64,000 nucleotides of DNA from Lachancea dasiensis. Its lineage: Eukaryota > Ascomycota > Saccharomycetes > Saccharomycetales > Saccharomycetaceae. Position 1 is the first letter of the stretch, and every line of letters begins with the position of its first letter. The stretch lies in NCBI GenBank assembly GCA_900074725.1, contig LT598455.1, positions 249,802 through 313,801 on the forward strand, given 5' to 3'. Below are positions 10,216-19,607 of the stretch, piece after piece. The translations under genes and the position numbers were made by a program. Under the pieces are notes generated by a model. It was given only the letters and a program-made list of their open reading frames with translations. It was not told the DNA's origin and did not search any database.

Positions 10216-10524
10216 ATGAGTAGCCAGCAACTCCCTTCCCAGGAGCTCAACAAGGCCAAACCGGCTCACTCGAATTCGGTTCCTGATCTAAAGGGTCCTG
10301 CAAGCGCAGTACTTCAGCCCGCCACAAATAAGGTGGAGGCACCGAGTAATCAAAAGGCTTCACAAGACATCGCAGATTTGATGGGATTTTCTGGGTTTGA
10401 ATCGACGAAGAACAAGAAAGTCCAACCAAAAAATTCGGGCGGTAAGCGAGTGGTAAAAAAGGCGAATAAAGGTGCTAAATATAGACAGTACGTTAATAGG
10501 AAAGACAAGAAGTTAATCCAGTGA
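10216..10524 (+). CDS. Small protein with U4/U6.U5 snRNP 27K (SNRNP27) C-terminal domain
   Basis: A 102-residue protein with a polar, low-complexity N-terminal half and a conserved C-terminal half. The segment DLMGFSGFESTKNKKV followed by KYRQYVNRK matches the SNRNP27 (27K) signature MGF.SF.TTKGKKV...RKYRQYMNRK. In animals this is a tri-snRNP protein acting at the spliceosome near 5' splice-site handover. The usual N-terminal RS-rich region is absent, and the basic spacer between the two motifs differs. I do not recall a named S. cerevisiae orthologue. The ATG at 10216 is the first in frame. It lies head to head with NOP6 and tail to tail with IPI3. Confidence 0.75.
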   Translation: MSSQQLPSQELNKAKPAHSNSVPDLKGPASAVLQPATNKVEAPSNQKASQDIADLMGFSGFESTKNKKVQPKNSGGKRVVKKANKGAKYRQYVNRKDKKLIQ

Positions 10525-10586
10525 ATAAATTTGAATGATGTGTTTTGTATGAATTAGTCTATAATAGTGAAAACAATTTTCTCAAG

Positions 10587-12086
10587 TTAATGACGAGACA
10601 TTGACATTTCGTGCTCCTTCAAAAGTTTATCGTACATCTCTCGTAGATCTTTGTAAGCGTGAGTTAGTTCAGTTACATTTTGCCTTAATTCTTTCACCTC
10701 CGTGTTCTTGTCGTTTGTTGAGGGGGAAGCTTCTGTGTTGGCCGCAGGCTCCGATTCTACTTGGTCCACGATCTTCACTGTCGAGACTACGCTTCCGAGC
10801 TGCATAAACACGTTTTCTTCGGAAGCTACTTGGTCCAGGTAGGATTCGAAATCATCCACAGGTGCGACTGCAGGTTCTCTCTCAGCGGGAATTTGACAAT
10901 AAACATCGTGCAGTCCCTCCCGGGCGAATATATTCTTTTGGAAATTCGGGAACTTGGACTCCGATTGTGAGTTAGTTTTAGTCAAAAGACTTTCAGAAGA
11001 ATCCTGGTCAATACAATCTAGTATCAAGCTGGTTACTTCTCCACTGGATTCGTTGCTCACTATTGATTGCAATTCTCTAACTGGCTGCTTGGAAAAAACA
11101 TCTACTATAGTGCATTTACCACTCTTAGCTCCAATCACCAAGAGACTACCGTCCATTGAGCAGGCCAGTTTGGTACTATTGACACTGCTTATCTTTGGGC
11201 AAGCAATTTGCCCCATCGTATGTAGCTCCCTCAAGTTTTGGAGAGGTTGCGATTCGACGCAGGACATAATTCGGTTACCTTCTGGGCTTAGTAGATTGAG
11301 CATTTGCGAAGATCCCAAGGCATAGTAAAAATTGACTTGATAAACGCCCTGACTTCCTCCCACATAGCATGCCCTGTCTGCAGGATCAAGAGCCACACAT
11401 TCCAGAGCACTTGGGAAGGTAAATGTGGCAAGAAGCCGAGGCTCTGCCCAGACGTGTAGATTCAAATCGTAGCATCGCAGTGTCATATCATGGGATACAG
11501 TGAACAACTTCCCGGACAGATGCGTCTTGGCATGGGCGTTTGAGACACAAAAATCTGAAATTCCGAGAGTGTGATCGTGAAGCGTGAAAATCGGTTTTGG
11601 GTCTTGTTGTGTGACCAGATCAACAGTTTGCCATATCATTAACCTAGCGTCCGCCCCAGAAGTTATCACGTATGTGCCATTCATGACTGACTGAATTTTT
11701 GTAATCGGTTGGTAGTGTGCAAGGGGCTTGACTGTCAGAAGCTGGCCAGATTTGACTTCCCAAATATACAACCTTCCCGTTGGCGTAGACGCTAATAGCA
11801 GATAGGGCCATTCTTGACCTTCTCCGTTTGTAACCACTTCCAGACAACTCACAGGCTCAGGAAGCGCCAGCCTTTGCTCTACAGACTCTCTAGAGCCCTC
11901 ACCATTAATCCTGTACACGTTGATAACAGCTTTACGACGCTGAGCGACAAATAAATGCGATGAACCTACCTTGACAGTTCCATTCCTATATTCAGTGCCA
12001 CATTGCTTCAAATCTGTCTGTTTCGCGGCATTCAAAAAAGCGACACTACAAGTAGAACCTGTTGTAAAGCATAGTTGCTCTTCCAT
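10587..12086 (-). CDS. IPI3: WD-repeat protein of the Rix1 complex (Ipi3)
   Basis: Component of the Rix1-Ipi1-Ipi3 complex needed for ITS2 processing and pre-60S maturation, also linked to replication licensing. The 499-residue product (S. cerevisiae 555) shows WD40-type blades such as TYVITSGADARLMIWQTVD, HLSGKLFTVSHDMTLRCYDL and KLACSMDGSLLVIGAKSGKC. It ends in a predicted coiled coil (ELRQNVTELTHAYKDLREMY). ATG at 12084-12086. It shares a 154-base divergent promoter with PBR1, as the S. cerevisiae neighbours YNL182C and YNL181W do. PAC and RRPE elements lie in that promoter. Confidence 0.93.
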   Translation of the reverse strand: MEEQLCFTTGSTCSVAFLNAAKQTDLKQCGTEYRNGTVKVGSSHLFVAQRRKAVINVYRINGEGSRESVEQRLALPEPVSCLEVVTNGEGQEWPYLLLASTPTGRLYIWEVKSGQLLTVKPLAHYQPITKIQSVMNGTYVITSGADARLMIWQTVDLVTQQDPKPIFTLHDHTLGISDFCVSNAHAKTHLSGKLFTVSHDMTLRCYDLNLHVWAEPRLLATFTFPSALECVALDPADRACYVGGSQGVYQVNFYYALGSSQMLNLLSPEGNRIMSCVESQPLQNLRELHTMGQIACPKISSVNSTKLACSMDGSLLVIGAKSGKCTIVDVFSKQPVRELQSIVSNESSGEVTSLILDCIDQDSSESLLTKTNSQSESKFPNFQKNIFAREGLHDVYCQIPAEREPAVAPVDDFESYLDQVASEENVFMQLGSVVSTVKIVDQVESEPAANTEASPSTNDKNTEVKELRQNVTELTHAYKDLREMYDKLLKEHEMSMSRH

Positions 12087-12140
12087 GATAAAAAGATGCT
12101 TTTATTGTAGCTCCAATGCGAATCTTATACTTTGGACCTA

Positions 12141-12179
12141 GCGATGAGCAAGCTTGACACTACTAAATAAGAAAATTTT
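12141..12179. promoter_or_regulatory. PAC and RRPE elements in the IPI3/PBR1 promoter
   Basis: GCGATGAGCA (PAC) at 12141-12150 and GAAAATTTT (RRPE core) at 12171-12179, about 55-95 bases before the IPI3 start. The pairing and spacing resemble the NOP6 promoter. Most likely they serve IPI3, the ribosome-assembly gene, rather than PBR1. Confidence 0.7.
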
Positions 12180-12240
12180 ATTATAGTGGCCTTGAGAGAC
12201 AGGATCATTTAAGGCATGGGACACATATAAACAACGAGCA

Positions 12241-13407
12241 ATGCCATTAAACATCCTAGCTACCGCTGTAATCGAAGGTACAGATAAAATCCCGTACTGG
12301 AAAGAAATTCGAACCATTGCTCCATATGTAGCAGGTGTTACTGCTGTTAAGGTTTGGTCCAGAGGCGCTACCAACCAGTGGCGCAGAAATATGCATGGGA
12401 AGGTTTATATAGTCACAGGGGCCACCACACAAGGAATGGGCACTTCTGTAGCACTTGAGATGGCGGCGAGAGGTGCACAATTGATTATCTTAGTGAGGAG
12501 AATCGACGAATGGACCACCGAGTGGGTTGAAGACTTGCGCAGCAGGAGTCAGAATGAGATGATATATCTTGAACAATGCGATCTAAGTGACCTTTATCAA
12601 GTCAGGAAATTTGCTACCAAATGGCTTGACAATAAACCGGCCAGAAGGCTGGACGGTGTGGTGGCTATGGCCGGAAATGTGGAACCTGCGTGGAAGGGGG
12701 TTCGTAAGGCATCTGTAGATGGTTTGGAGCTGCAAATAGCCACGAACTTTGCAGGAGTATTTCATCTTCTAGACTTGCTCAAACCCAGCTTCAAAGCTCA
12801 ACCCCCGGATCGCGATGTGCGAATTATAGTGACCACTTGCATGCTTCAGGCCTTAGGCAACGTTCAGATCGATGATCCGCTTTGGCAAGGGGCCAAATAC
12901 GATAGGCCCCTCAAGTTCTTTGGAAGCTCAAAGCTCCAGCTCAGTCTATGTATGCTAGAGTTACAGAGGCGACTATTGGAAGTCGATGAGAAAAAAGTGG
13001 ATGGAAGGTCAGGCAAGAATGTCACAGTAACATTAGTGCAACCGGGAATTATGCGTTCTACCAGCTTGAGACGCTTGATTAGTAACGGGTCTGTTTGGAT
13101 TCTCGTTTTCCTTTATTCTTTCCTACTGTATCCCATATTATGGCTACTCACTAAAAGTGGGTATCGCGGATCACAGTCTGTACTGTACGCATTGATGACC
13201 CCCGAGTTTGAGGAGATCAACTGGAAAGACGACGAAGTCAAATACGTTGTGAACTGTTCCATCTCTAAGTTTTCTCGCAAGGAGTTTGCAGATGCTCAAC
13301 TGCAAAAGAAGCTCTACGATAACACTTCCCAAAAGATTCTCGAAGTTGAAAGAGCTATGGCTATAAAAAGGAATGTAGGCAAGAAGAAAGCCGCAAGTAA
13401 GAAATAG
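12241..13407 (+). CDS. PBR1: Short-chain dehydrogenase-like protein Pbr1
   Basis: SDR-family protein of unknown substrate; the S. cerevisiae orthologue (YNL181W) was reported as needed for viability. The 388 residues show an N-terminal extension, the cofactor motif VYIVTGATTQGMGT near residues 55-68, a Rossmann fold, and a hydrophobic segment near 285-305 (WILVFLYSFLLYPILWLL) that suggests membrane attachment. The C-terminus is lysine-rich. The usual catalytic YxxxK reads FGSSK here (F227, K231), so the tyrosine is replaced by phenylalanine and normal SDR catalysis is doubtful. ATG at 12241, divergent from IPI3. Confidence 0.88.
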   Translation: MPLNILATAVIEGTDKIPYWKEIRTIAPYVAGVTAVKVWSRGATNQWRRNMHGKVYIVTGATTQGMGTSVALEMAARGAQLIILVRRIDEWTTEWVEDLRSRSQNEMIYLEQCDLSDLYQVRKFATKWLDNKPARRLDGVVAMAGNVEPAWKGVRKASVDGLELQIATNFAGVFHLLDLLKPSFKAQPPDRDVRIIVTTCMLQALGNVQIDDPLWQGAKYDRPLKFFGSSKLQLSLCMLELQRRLLEVDEKKVDGRSGKNVTVTLVQPGIMRSTSLRRLISNGSVWILVFLYSFLLYPILWLLTKSGYRGSQSVLYALMTPEFEEINWKDDEVKYVVNCSISKFSRKEFADAQLQKKLYDNTSQKILEVERAMAIKRNVGKKKAASKK

Positions 13408-13517
13408 AATAAAATTATGGGTGAGGCTTTAGCAGATTAATTTCAAGATTTTATATAAATTAAATTTCGTTTTTAAGAAAGGGAAGTGTATAGCGCCAAC
13501 TAATGGGGAGTATCAGT

Positions 13518-14294
13518 TCATAGAATGCAGCACTTTTTGCTTTTCTTCTTCTTTTTCTTCGTGGCCCCAGTGTTGGATGAATTCCAGTTTGTGCTCGATT
13601 TGCCGACGCCTGCGCCTGTACCACTTTGAGAGCCAGAAGCGGTTGCCTTTGGTTGTTCAACTCCCACGCCCTTGGAAGTCTTCGCCTGCTCCAAGAGCCG
13701 TTCAGGTTCGAAAACAACGCTCCGAACGGCACTTTCAAAAACTTCAGCCACACCCACTTGAGTAGCTGCTGAACATTCGACGAAGCCCATGAAACCGCAT
13801 TGAGAGACGCATTGATCAATTTCAGTCTTGGACACAAAATCCGAGTTTACCTCAGTTAGGCGGTCTTGCTCGTGCTCGTCATCTCTCAGGTCAGCTTTGG
13901 TACCCACGAGCAGAATGGGGTATTTACCGCAAGTCTGAAACAATTCCATGTTCTCGTAGTTGGTATTGTGTCTTATTTCAGGAAACCATTTGTCCCGAAC
14001 ATTCTTGAACGAGTTGGGCTCATTGACACTAAAGCAGAGCAGAAAAATGTCAGTCTGCGGATAGGACAACGGCCTCAACCTGTCGTATTCTTCTTGGCCT
14101 GCGGTATCCCATAAGTTCAATCTGAAGACCTGGGGCTCAAATGACTTTTCATCATTGAGTGCAATTGTGGTAGTGTAGTTGTCAAATACAGTGGGAATAT
14201 AGTCTTGGGGGAATGTATTGGTAGTGTATGATATCAGAAGAGACGTTTTACCAACAGCCCCATCTCCCACGATCACACATTTAATGGATCTCAT
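13518..14294 (-). CDS. RHO5: Rho-family GTPase Rho5
   Basis: Rac-like small GTPase acting in cell-wall-integrity and oxidative-stress signalling at the plasma membrane. The P loop GDGAVGKT is at residues 10-17, switch I holds YIPTVFDNY, switch II WDTAGQEEYDRLRP, and the guanine motif reads VGTKADL. The protein ends with a lysine run and the CAAX box CCIL, predicting geranylgeranylation. At 258 residues it is shorter than S. cerevisiae Rho5 (331), mainly in the variable region before the tail; a Gly/Ser/Thr-rich linker precedes the basic tail. ATG at 14292-14294. Convergent with PBR1, as in S. cerevisiae (YNL180C next to YNL181W). Confidence 0.94.
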   Translation of the reverse strand: MRSIKCVIVGDGAVGKTSLLISYTTNTFPQDYIPTVFDNYTTTIALNDEKSFEPQVFRLNLWDTAGQEEYDRLRPLSYPQTDIFLLCFSVNEPNSFKNVRDKWFPEIRHNTNYENMELFQTCGKYPILLVGTKADLRDDEHEQDRLTEVNSDFVSKTEIDQCVSQCGFMGFVECSAATQVGVAEVFESAVRSVVFEPERLLEQAKTSKGVGVEQPKATASGSQSGTGAGVGKSSTNWNSSNTGATKKKKKKSKKCCIL

Positions 14295-15735
14295 GACGAA
14301 CAGAAATGTACGGATCTGCTTATCTTCACTCGCTCAAAGGAGAGAAAACTAGAATGATGCAGTTGGAACTCCAGTTGTAGGAGAGCCCTTATTAAAATAA
14401 CTGTGTATGAAGAGTAAGACTGGGGTCTTTCGATGACAGGTTTTCCGATGGCTCCTAATGTTCACCGAATTCCTGAAGTTACCGCGAGGAGGTCAATACT
14501 TAACGCAGTTTTCTTAGTCACTCAGCGTTTCAGAACTATCGGACTAAGTTGAACGTCTTTTGAACGAAGTCCCTGAAAGATTTGGTAGCTTAGGAGACGA
14601 AATTTCAATTTTCGAACCGATTTTAGGAAAACGTTTGAAAATCACGCCGATAATGGCCGAGAATGGAGTGATCAGTCGATAAGACCGTAGGAAAAATATG
14701 GTGATTACTGCAAGGCCAGACATCAACGGTGCGGTCTGCAAAATCCACCAAAATCAACCTTCCGCGTGTAAAGTTCAAGTGACATATTTCGCAGCACCAC
14801 CACTAGAGCTCTTGATTAATTCTAGCTATTCTTGCATCCTTTATGAATATGGCGGCCCAGTACTTTCAAATTGGGTGATCATTGAGTCTTCTAGGGGCGA
14901 TTCTTGATAGCATCGGAACTATGTGATGGGTTTGGCGCCGGGATGCTTAGCTAATCGTCTTCACACTTCTGTGAATGTTATATGGCCCTTTTCGAACACT
15001 GTAACTGCGGAGGTGAGGTAAGATACCGGGTTTCATGGGGCGTTATATAGCTTTATGGCATGCCTAACAAAGCATACTATCATGTTAGCTCTTCAAGAAA
15101 GTCTTGCTGCCCAACGTAGGAAATTCACATATGTCACAACCAGACTTTCATGTTCCGGCTTCGTAAGCAGGAGGAGGCCACTATAGCATTTACAATTACC
15201 AAAGCATGGAAATGATGGAGCTAATTGGCTCCACCAATTTGATGACACAACTGTGCTACGTCTTGCAAAGGCGTCTAACAATGATGTCGCGCATCAGGCT
15301 GCTGGGTGGCTGGGTTACTTAGTGTCAACAAGGTGCATGCGAATGACTTTAGGTACAGTCCAGCTGTACCCACCCATAAGCTGAGGTTAAGTGTTTAGAG
15401 TGCAACCTTCATGGATTATCTTTGATAGCGGGTGTGGCAGCCGCGAAGCGTCTCGTCATCTGTGACATGAGATGACAGAGGGCATCCTGCTTATACTTCC
15501 CAAAGGAAGGAGACCGAAAGGCTAGCTAACACAAATGAAAACTAAATCAGTGAAATGAGAGAGACGGCTGATATCATTCTTCACACTACGACTAGGAATC
15601 ATTTGCGAAACTTTTGACACGCGAATCGTTCTACACACTAGGCAATGTATTTTCAGGAGTTCATTGCGGTTTCCTAAACAGCCCTCTCCAGTATAAAAAT
15701 AGCTCCGCACCATCTTATTCATAGTTTTGAAGACG
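14295..15735. other. Long spacer upstream of RHO5
   Basis: About 1.4 kb of mixed-composition sequence with the RHO5 promoter at its left end. Open frames are short and on both strands, and none shows a recognisable domain. I see no tRNA or obvious structured RNA. Confidence 0.45.
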
Positions 15736-15876
15736 ATGAAGGCAGCATCTTTCTTTCTAGGACGACAAACAGGAAAGTTTCTCGCCGTTTTAAGCTTGTC
15801 ACTATTTATTAGCGTGGCGCCGACATTTGGCGAGCCTGGCGCCAAGACTAAAAATAGGGCCTTCGTAAAACTCTAA
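15736..15876 (+). CDS. Possible 46-residue secreted or membrane micropeptide
   Basis: ATG at 15736, stop at 15874-15876. The product looks like an intact signal peptide or anchor: a basic N-terminus (MKAASFFLGRQTGK), a hydrophobic core (FLAVLSLSLFISVAP) and a short polar tail EPGAKTKNRAFVKL. A TATAAAAAT box lies at 15692-15700, only about 40 bases before the ATG, which is close for yeast, where transcripts usually start 40-120 bases downstream of TATA. No family recognised. Chance occurrence is a serious alternative, since a 46-codon frame is short. Confidence 0.3.
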   Translation: MKAASFFLGRQTGKFLAVLSLSLFISVAPTFGEPGAKTKNRAFVKL

Positions 15877-16187
15877 AGAGACACTATTCGAAGTAAAAGA
15901 GATTTGAACGTTCCCTCACAGACTTTCAACCAGGTTTCTATTGCTCCAGCTGTCTTTGAACCATTCATAATGATGGCATGCAGCCATAACCCTGTAAAAT
16001 GTTACTGCGAGAGGTCCCATGGTTCTAGAAGCGCATTAGCCTAGAGAGGAAGAGAGAGACGAAAGTACTCTAGCAAGTATAGAATACACCACAAATATTC
16101 AGACTTTAAAAGGCATGGAAGAGAAGTTATTTTGTGATCAGCGACCATCTCTTTTCCCAACACTCTCGAATTGACAAACGGCCCTCG
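15877..16187. other. Chitinase promoter spacer
   Basis: About 310 bases immediately upstream of the GH18 gene, presumably its promoter. I see no strong TATA box and no gene. Confidence 0.45.
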
Positions 16188-17330
16188 ATGTTTCCTTTTC
16201 TGCTTACAACTCTGTTACTTAGCTTTTCAAGAGCTCTGGGCTTTGATGCCAATTCGAAAGCAAATATCGCAGTATACTGGGGTCAATCCTCGGCCGGCTC
16301 TCAAGAGTCGTTGGCCTCGTATTGTCATTCTCCTGATATTGACGTTGTTTTACTGTCTTTCATGCATTCATTTCCACAGAACGTGAGTCTCGACTTTACG
16401 TCAGCTTGCTCGCAGTCATTTTCTAGCGGCCTTTTGCATTGTGAGCAGATTGGTGATGATATTAAGACTTGTCAAACTTTGGGCAAAAAAGTGATGCTGT
16501 CACTAGGCGGGTCTGCGGGCTCGTATGGATTCGAAAGTGACTCCGAAGCAGTTGATTTTGCCACTGATTTATGGAATACCTTTGGAAATGGACATAGTTC
16601 GGAACGACCCTTCAATGATGCTGTCATCGATGGATTCGACTTTGACATCGAAAATCAAAAACCTGGCGGCTACGTAGCACTGGCCAAATCTCTTCGAGGG
16701 CACTTTGCCTCTGAAGACAAGAAGTACTATCTATCAGCGTCGCCACAATGCTTTTACCCGGATGCATCTGTTGGTGAGCTTCTCGAAAATGTAGATATGG
16801 ATTTCATCTTTATTCAATTCTACAATAATGCTTGTAACGTGGATTCTCAATTCAACTGGAACACTTGGAGCAATTTTGTTACCACAACGCCAAACAGAAA
16901 TGCTAAACTCTATTTGGGCTTGCCAGGGTCCTCGTCCGCCGCGGCGTCTGGCTATATTTCTGACCCGGCCAAAATTCAATCTGTGATTGAGTCAATAGGC
17001 CAGGGGGAAAACTTTGGTGGTATCATGTTATGGGACGCATCCCAGAGCTTTACTAACAAGGTTGGGGGCAAGAGCTACGTATCTCAAATGAAAAACATTG
17101 TGGGGACAAACACAGCGGGCATCAATTTTGAGCATGAGGCGAACGACTCTGGATCATCCCTAAGCTCTCAGGCTACAACGAGTTCGAGCTCTAGCGTACT
17201 TTTCAGAACCTCGCTGTCAAGCACTTCTACGTCAGGTGGATCCGTCACAGGAAGCTCACTGCTTGCTATGGTTACTCTCAAAAATGTAGCGTTAGGTTTG
17301 CTATCAGCTGTAGTCAGAGAGGGAGGTTGA
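16188..17330 (+). CDS. Secreted/GPI-type GH18 endochitinase (Cts1-like, class III)
   Basis: Predicted extracellular chitinase cleaving beta-1,4-GlcNAc links, by analogy with Cts1 in mother-daughter separation. I start at the ATG at 16188, which places a signal peptide (MFPFLLTTLLLSFSRALG) first; an open extension upstream has no use. The GH18 barrel begins NIAVYWGQ and has the substrate motif SLGGSAGS. The catalytic DxxDxDxE motif reads DGFDFDIE, residues 148-155, with E155 as acid. A Ser/Thr-rich C-terminal segment follows, then a hydrophobic tail that may direct GPI attachment. There is no clear chitin-binding domain, and at 380 residues it is shorter than S. cerevisiae Cts1 (562). Lies between RHO5 and RPS3, where S. 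cerevisiae has none. Confidence 0.9.
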   Translation: MFPFLLTTLLLSFSRALGFDANSKANIAVYWGQSSAGSQESLASYCHSPDIDVVLLSFMHSFPQNVSLDFTSACSQSFSSGLLHCEQIGDDIKTCQTLGKKVMLSLGGSAGSYGFESDSEAVDFATDLWNTFGNGHSSERPFNDAVIDGFDFDIENQKPGGYVALAKSLRGHFASEDKKYYLSASPQCFYPDASVGELLENVDMDFIFIQFYNNACNVDSQFNWNTWSNFVTTTPNRNAKLYLGLPGSSSAAASGYISDPAKIQSVIESIGQGENFGGIMLWDASQSFTNKVGGKSYVSQMKNIVGTNTAGINFEHEANDSGSSLSSQATTSSSSSVLFRTSLSSTSTSGGSVTGSSLLAMVTLKNVALGLLSAVVREGG

Positions 17331-18421
17331 GAGGGTGTTTATTTAATACTGTTTTAATATGAATTCAAAGTTTTGACATTGGCGCTCAGTCCCTCATTGG
17401 CATGCATTTTGGTAGATGCCAGTGACACAAGATATCTACCATCCGTTCGAGACGACCATACTAAGTCCGCTTCGAGCCTCGACGAATGCCTCAGCACCAC
17501 TGAAGTCTGTCAAAAAGTCTACGATCTGAAGCGACTTTGATACGGGATTCCAGATATACCCTTGGAACTTCCGTAGTCGAACAAAAGATCAGGAACAATA
17601 AAAAAACTCGAAAGTGCAGCTCTTGTATCCAAACTTTAACGGCAGCCAACATCTCTAACAGCAATTCAATCGAAGCGAGTCAGTGTAGGTAATAGGCTCT
17701 CACTCAGCTACTTATTCAATTTATTGATTGATATCGTACATTGTACACTGAGTACTTGGCTATAACTTTCGGGCTTATGAAGCGTCTTCTTCTCGTTATT
17801 GTTTAGATCAGAACCAGGTTTACATTTGTGATGTACCGCCGGCATTAAGACAAATTCTGGCTGGAGCAACATGCCCGTAGCCAGGGCTATTTGATCCAAC
17901 AACGGCAGCCACCAATTTGTCGGCGGTTTTTCCCCTTGCACATGGGTGTTTTACTGACGTCGCGAGTATCACTGCGTACTATTCTGACACCGCGTTGATA
18001 TTTTCTCTTGTGTAATCCGACGCTCTTCAAATGGTACTGAGTAACTACCATCTTGTAATTCTAACAGCTTCTTGCGCTACAACCGACGGAGGCTCCAAGA
18101 TAAGCACTTGTCCACACACAGACATACCGTTCTTCATCGGCAAGCGAAGTGTCCGTATGATAGCGCACTACATTGAGACTGCTTTAAAACCCACACATAT
18201 CGGACAGTAAAAATATTTGGTTTTGAAATTGTTTTGTCGAGAAGTGAAAACACGTTCAAAGCGATTACAAGAAGCCAAGCAAAAAGATTTGAGCGTACAG
18301 GATGACCTAAATTTTTCATGATACTGGCCGATGCGATAGTGCTAAGATTCTGACAAAACTATGTGAAGACACACACAACTTAGTCCATCTTTGTATATTC
18401 CTTCTCGAACCCTACTACACA
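17331..18421. other. Spacer with RPS3 promoter
   Basis: About 1.1 kb between the chitinase stop and RPS3. The right part is the RPS3 promoter, with a Rap1-like site near 18187-18198 followed by T-rich sequence, typical of ribosomal-protein genes. The left part shows no supported gene. Confidence 0.5.
18187..18198 (+). promoter_or_regulatory. Rap1-like site upstream of RPS3
   Basis: AACCCACACAT resembles the Rap1 consensus (CACCCRNACA) with one deviation at the first base. It lies about 230 bases before the RPS3 ATG and is followed by T-rich sequence, the usual ribosomal-protein promoter layout. A second, weaker CA-rich match lies near 18112-18125. Confidence 0.4.
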
Positions 18422-19165
18422 ATGGTTGCTGTTATCTCCAAGAAAAGAAAGCTTGTCGCTGACGGTGTTTTCTACGCCGAATTGAACGAATTCTTCACCC
18501 GTGAATTGGCTGAAGAAGGTTACTCCGGTGTCGAGGTTCGTGTCACTCCAACCAAGACCGAAGTTATCGTGCGTGCCACCAGAACCCAAGATGTTTTGGG
18601 TGAAAACGGTCGCAGAATCAACGAGCTAACTTTGCTTGTCCAAAAGAGATTCAGATACCAACCAGGCTCCATTGTGTTGTACGCCGAGCGTGTCCAGGAC
18701 CGTGGTCTATCTGCCGTTGCCCAAGCCGAATCCATGAAGTTCAAGTTGCTAAACGGTCTAGCCATCAGAAGAGCCGCCTACGGTGTTGTCCGTTACGTTA
18801 TGGAATCTGGTGCCAAGGGTTGTGAAGTCGTCATCTCCGGTAAGCTAAGAGCCGCCAGAGCCAAGTCCATGAAGTTCGCCGACGGTTTCTTGATCCACTC
18901 CGGTCAACCAGTTGCCGACTTCATTGACACCGCCACTAGACACGTTCTATTGAGACAAGGTGTCCTTGGTATCAAGGTCAAGATCATGAGAGACCCAGCT
19001 AAGAACAGAGTTGGTCCAAAGGCCTTGCCAGACGCCGTCAAGATCATCGACCCTAAGGACGAGGAACGTATCGCTGAACCTTCTGTCAAGGACTACAGAC
19101 CAGCTCCTCAACCAGAAGCTGCTCCAGAAGCCCAAGAAGCTGCTCCAGTTGAAGCTTCTGCTTAA
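18422..19165 (+). CDS. RPS3: 40S ribosomal protein uS3 (Rps3)
   Basis: Small-subunit protein at the mRNA entry channel. The 247 residues (S. cerevisiae 240) begin [23 protein letters not shown] domain follows with [17 protein letters not shown] (the GxxG loop appears as GENGRR), then the uS3 C-terminal domain with [16 protein letters not shown]. The tail is longer and rich in Ala, Pro and Glu. Codon use is strongly biased to the preferred yeast set (AAG, GGT, GTC, AGA), as expected for a very highly expressed gene and unlike its neighbours. No intron, as in S. cerevisiae. Confidence 0.99.
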   Translation: MVAVISKKRKLVADGVFYAELNEFFTRELAEEGYSGVEVRVTPTKTEVIVRATRTQDVLGENGRRINELTLLVQKRFRYQPGSIVLYAERVQDRGLSAVAQAESMKFKLLNGLAIRRAAYGVVRYVMESGAKGCEVVISGKLRAARAKSMKFADGFLIHSGQPVADFIDTATRHVLLRQGVLGIKVKIMRDPAKNRVGPKALPDAVKIIDPKDEERIAEPSVKDYRPAPQPEAAPEAQEAAPVEASA

Positions 19166-19607
19166 ATAGTTTACAGTGTTTAAAGTAGATGTCAGCGATT
19201 GCTGCTAATTGAATACAAACTGTGGATGCTCTAACTTATCTTTATATGGATGTCATTTTAGACTTAAGCTCTGCGACACATTCGGTTTGAATGATCATAA
19301 TGACAAGCAGTGACACAATATGAAAACTAGATATTTAGCTTGAGTGTGGCCTAATCTCTCACCAAAGTGAGTGATGGGGCTTACCACCGTGTAAATATAT
19401 ACTAGTTTCAATCTATTCTTAGAATTCAAGTTGTTAAATCATAAATCGCCCTCATGAAAGCCTGATTTCACTGAGCAAATCAACTGTCCGTTGTGCATTC
19501 TGTACATTCTGTACAAAAATTTCCTGAGGCTACCCAAAAAATCAGGCCAATTTCAGTGGCTTTGAATATATCGCAGTCTCAAGTCTTGTCTCCAAAATCT
19601 GTAAACT
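19166..19607. other. Convergent spacer between RPS3 and the oxidoreductase
   Basis: About 440 bases between two stop codons, holding 3' untranslated sequence of both genes. A short direct repeat TGTACATTCTGTACA lies near 19500-19515. No gene seen. Confidence 0.5.

Noticed and set aside
15522-15845. 107-codon minus-strand frame overlapping the micropeptide
   Set aside because: No recognisable features; the plus-strand signal-peptide frame is a better reading of the same DNA.
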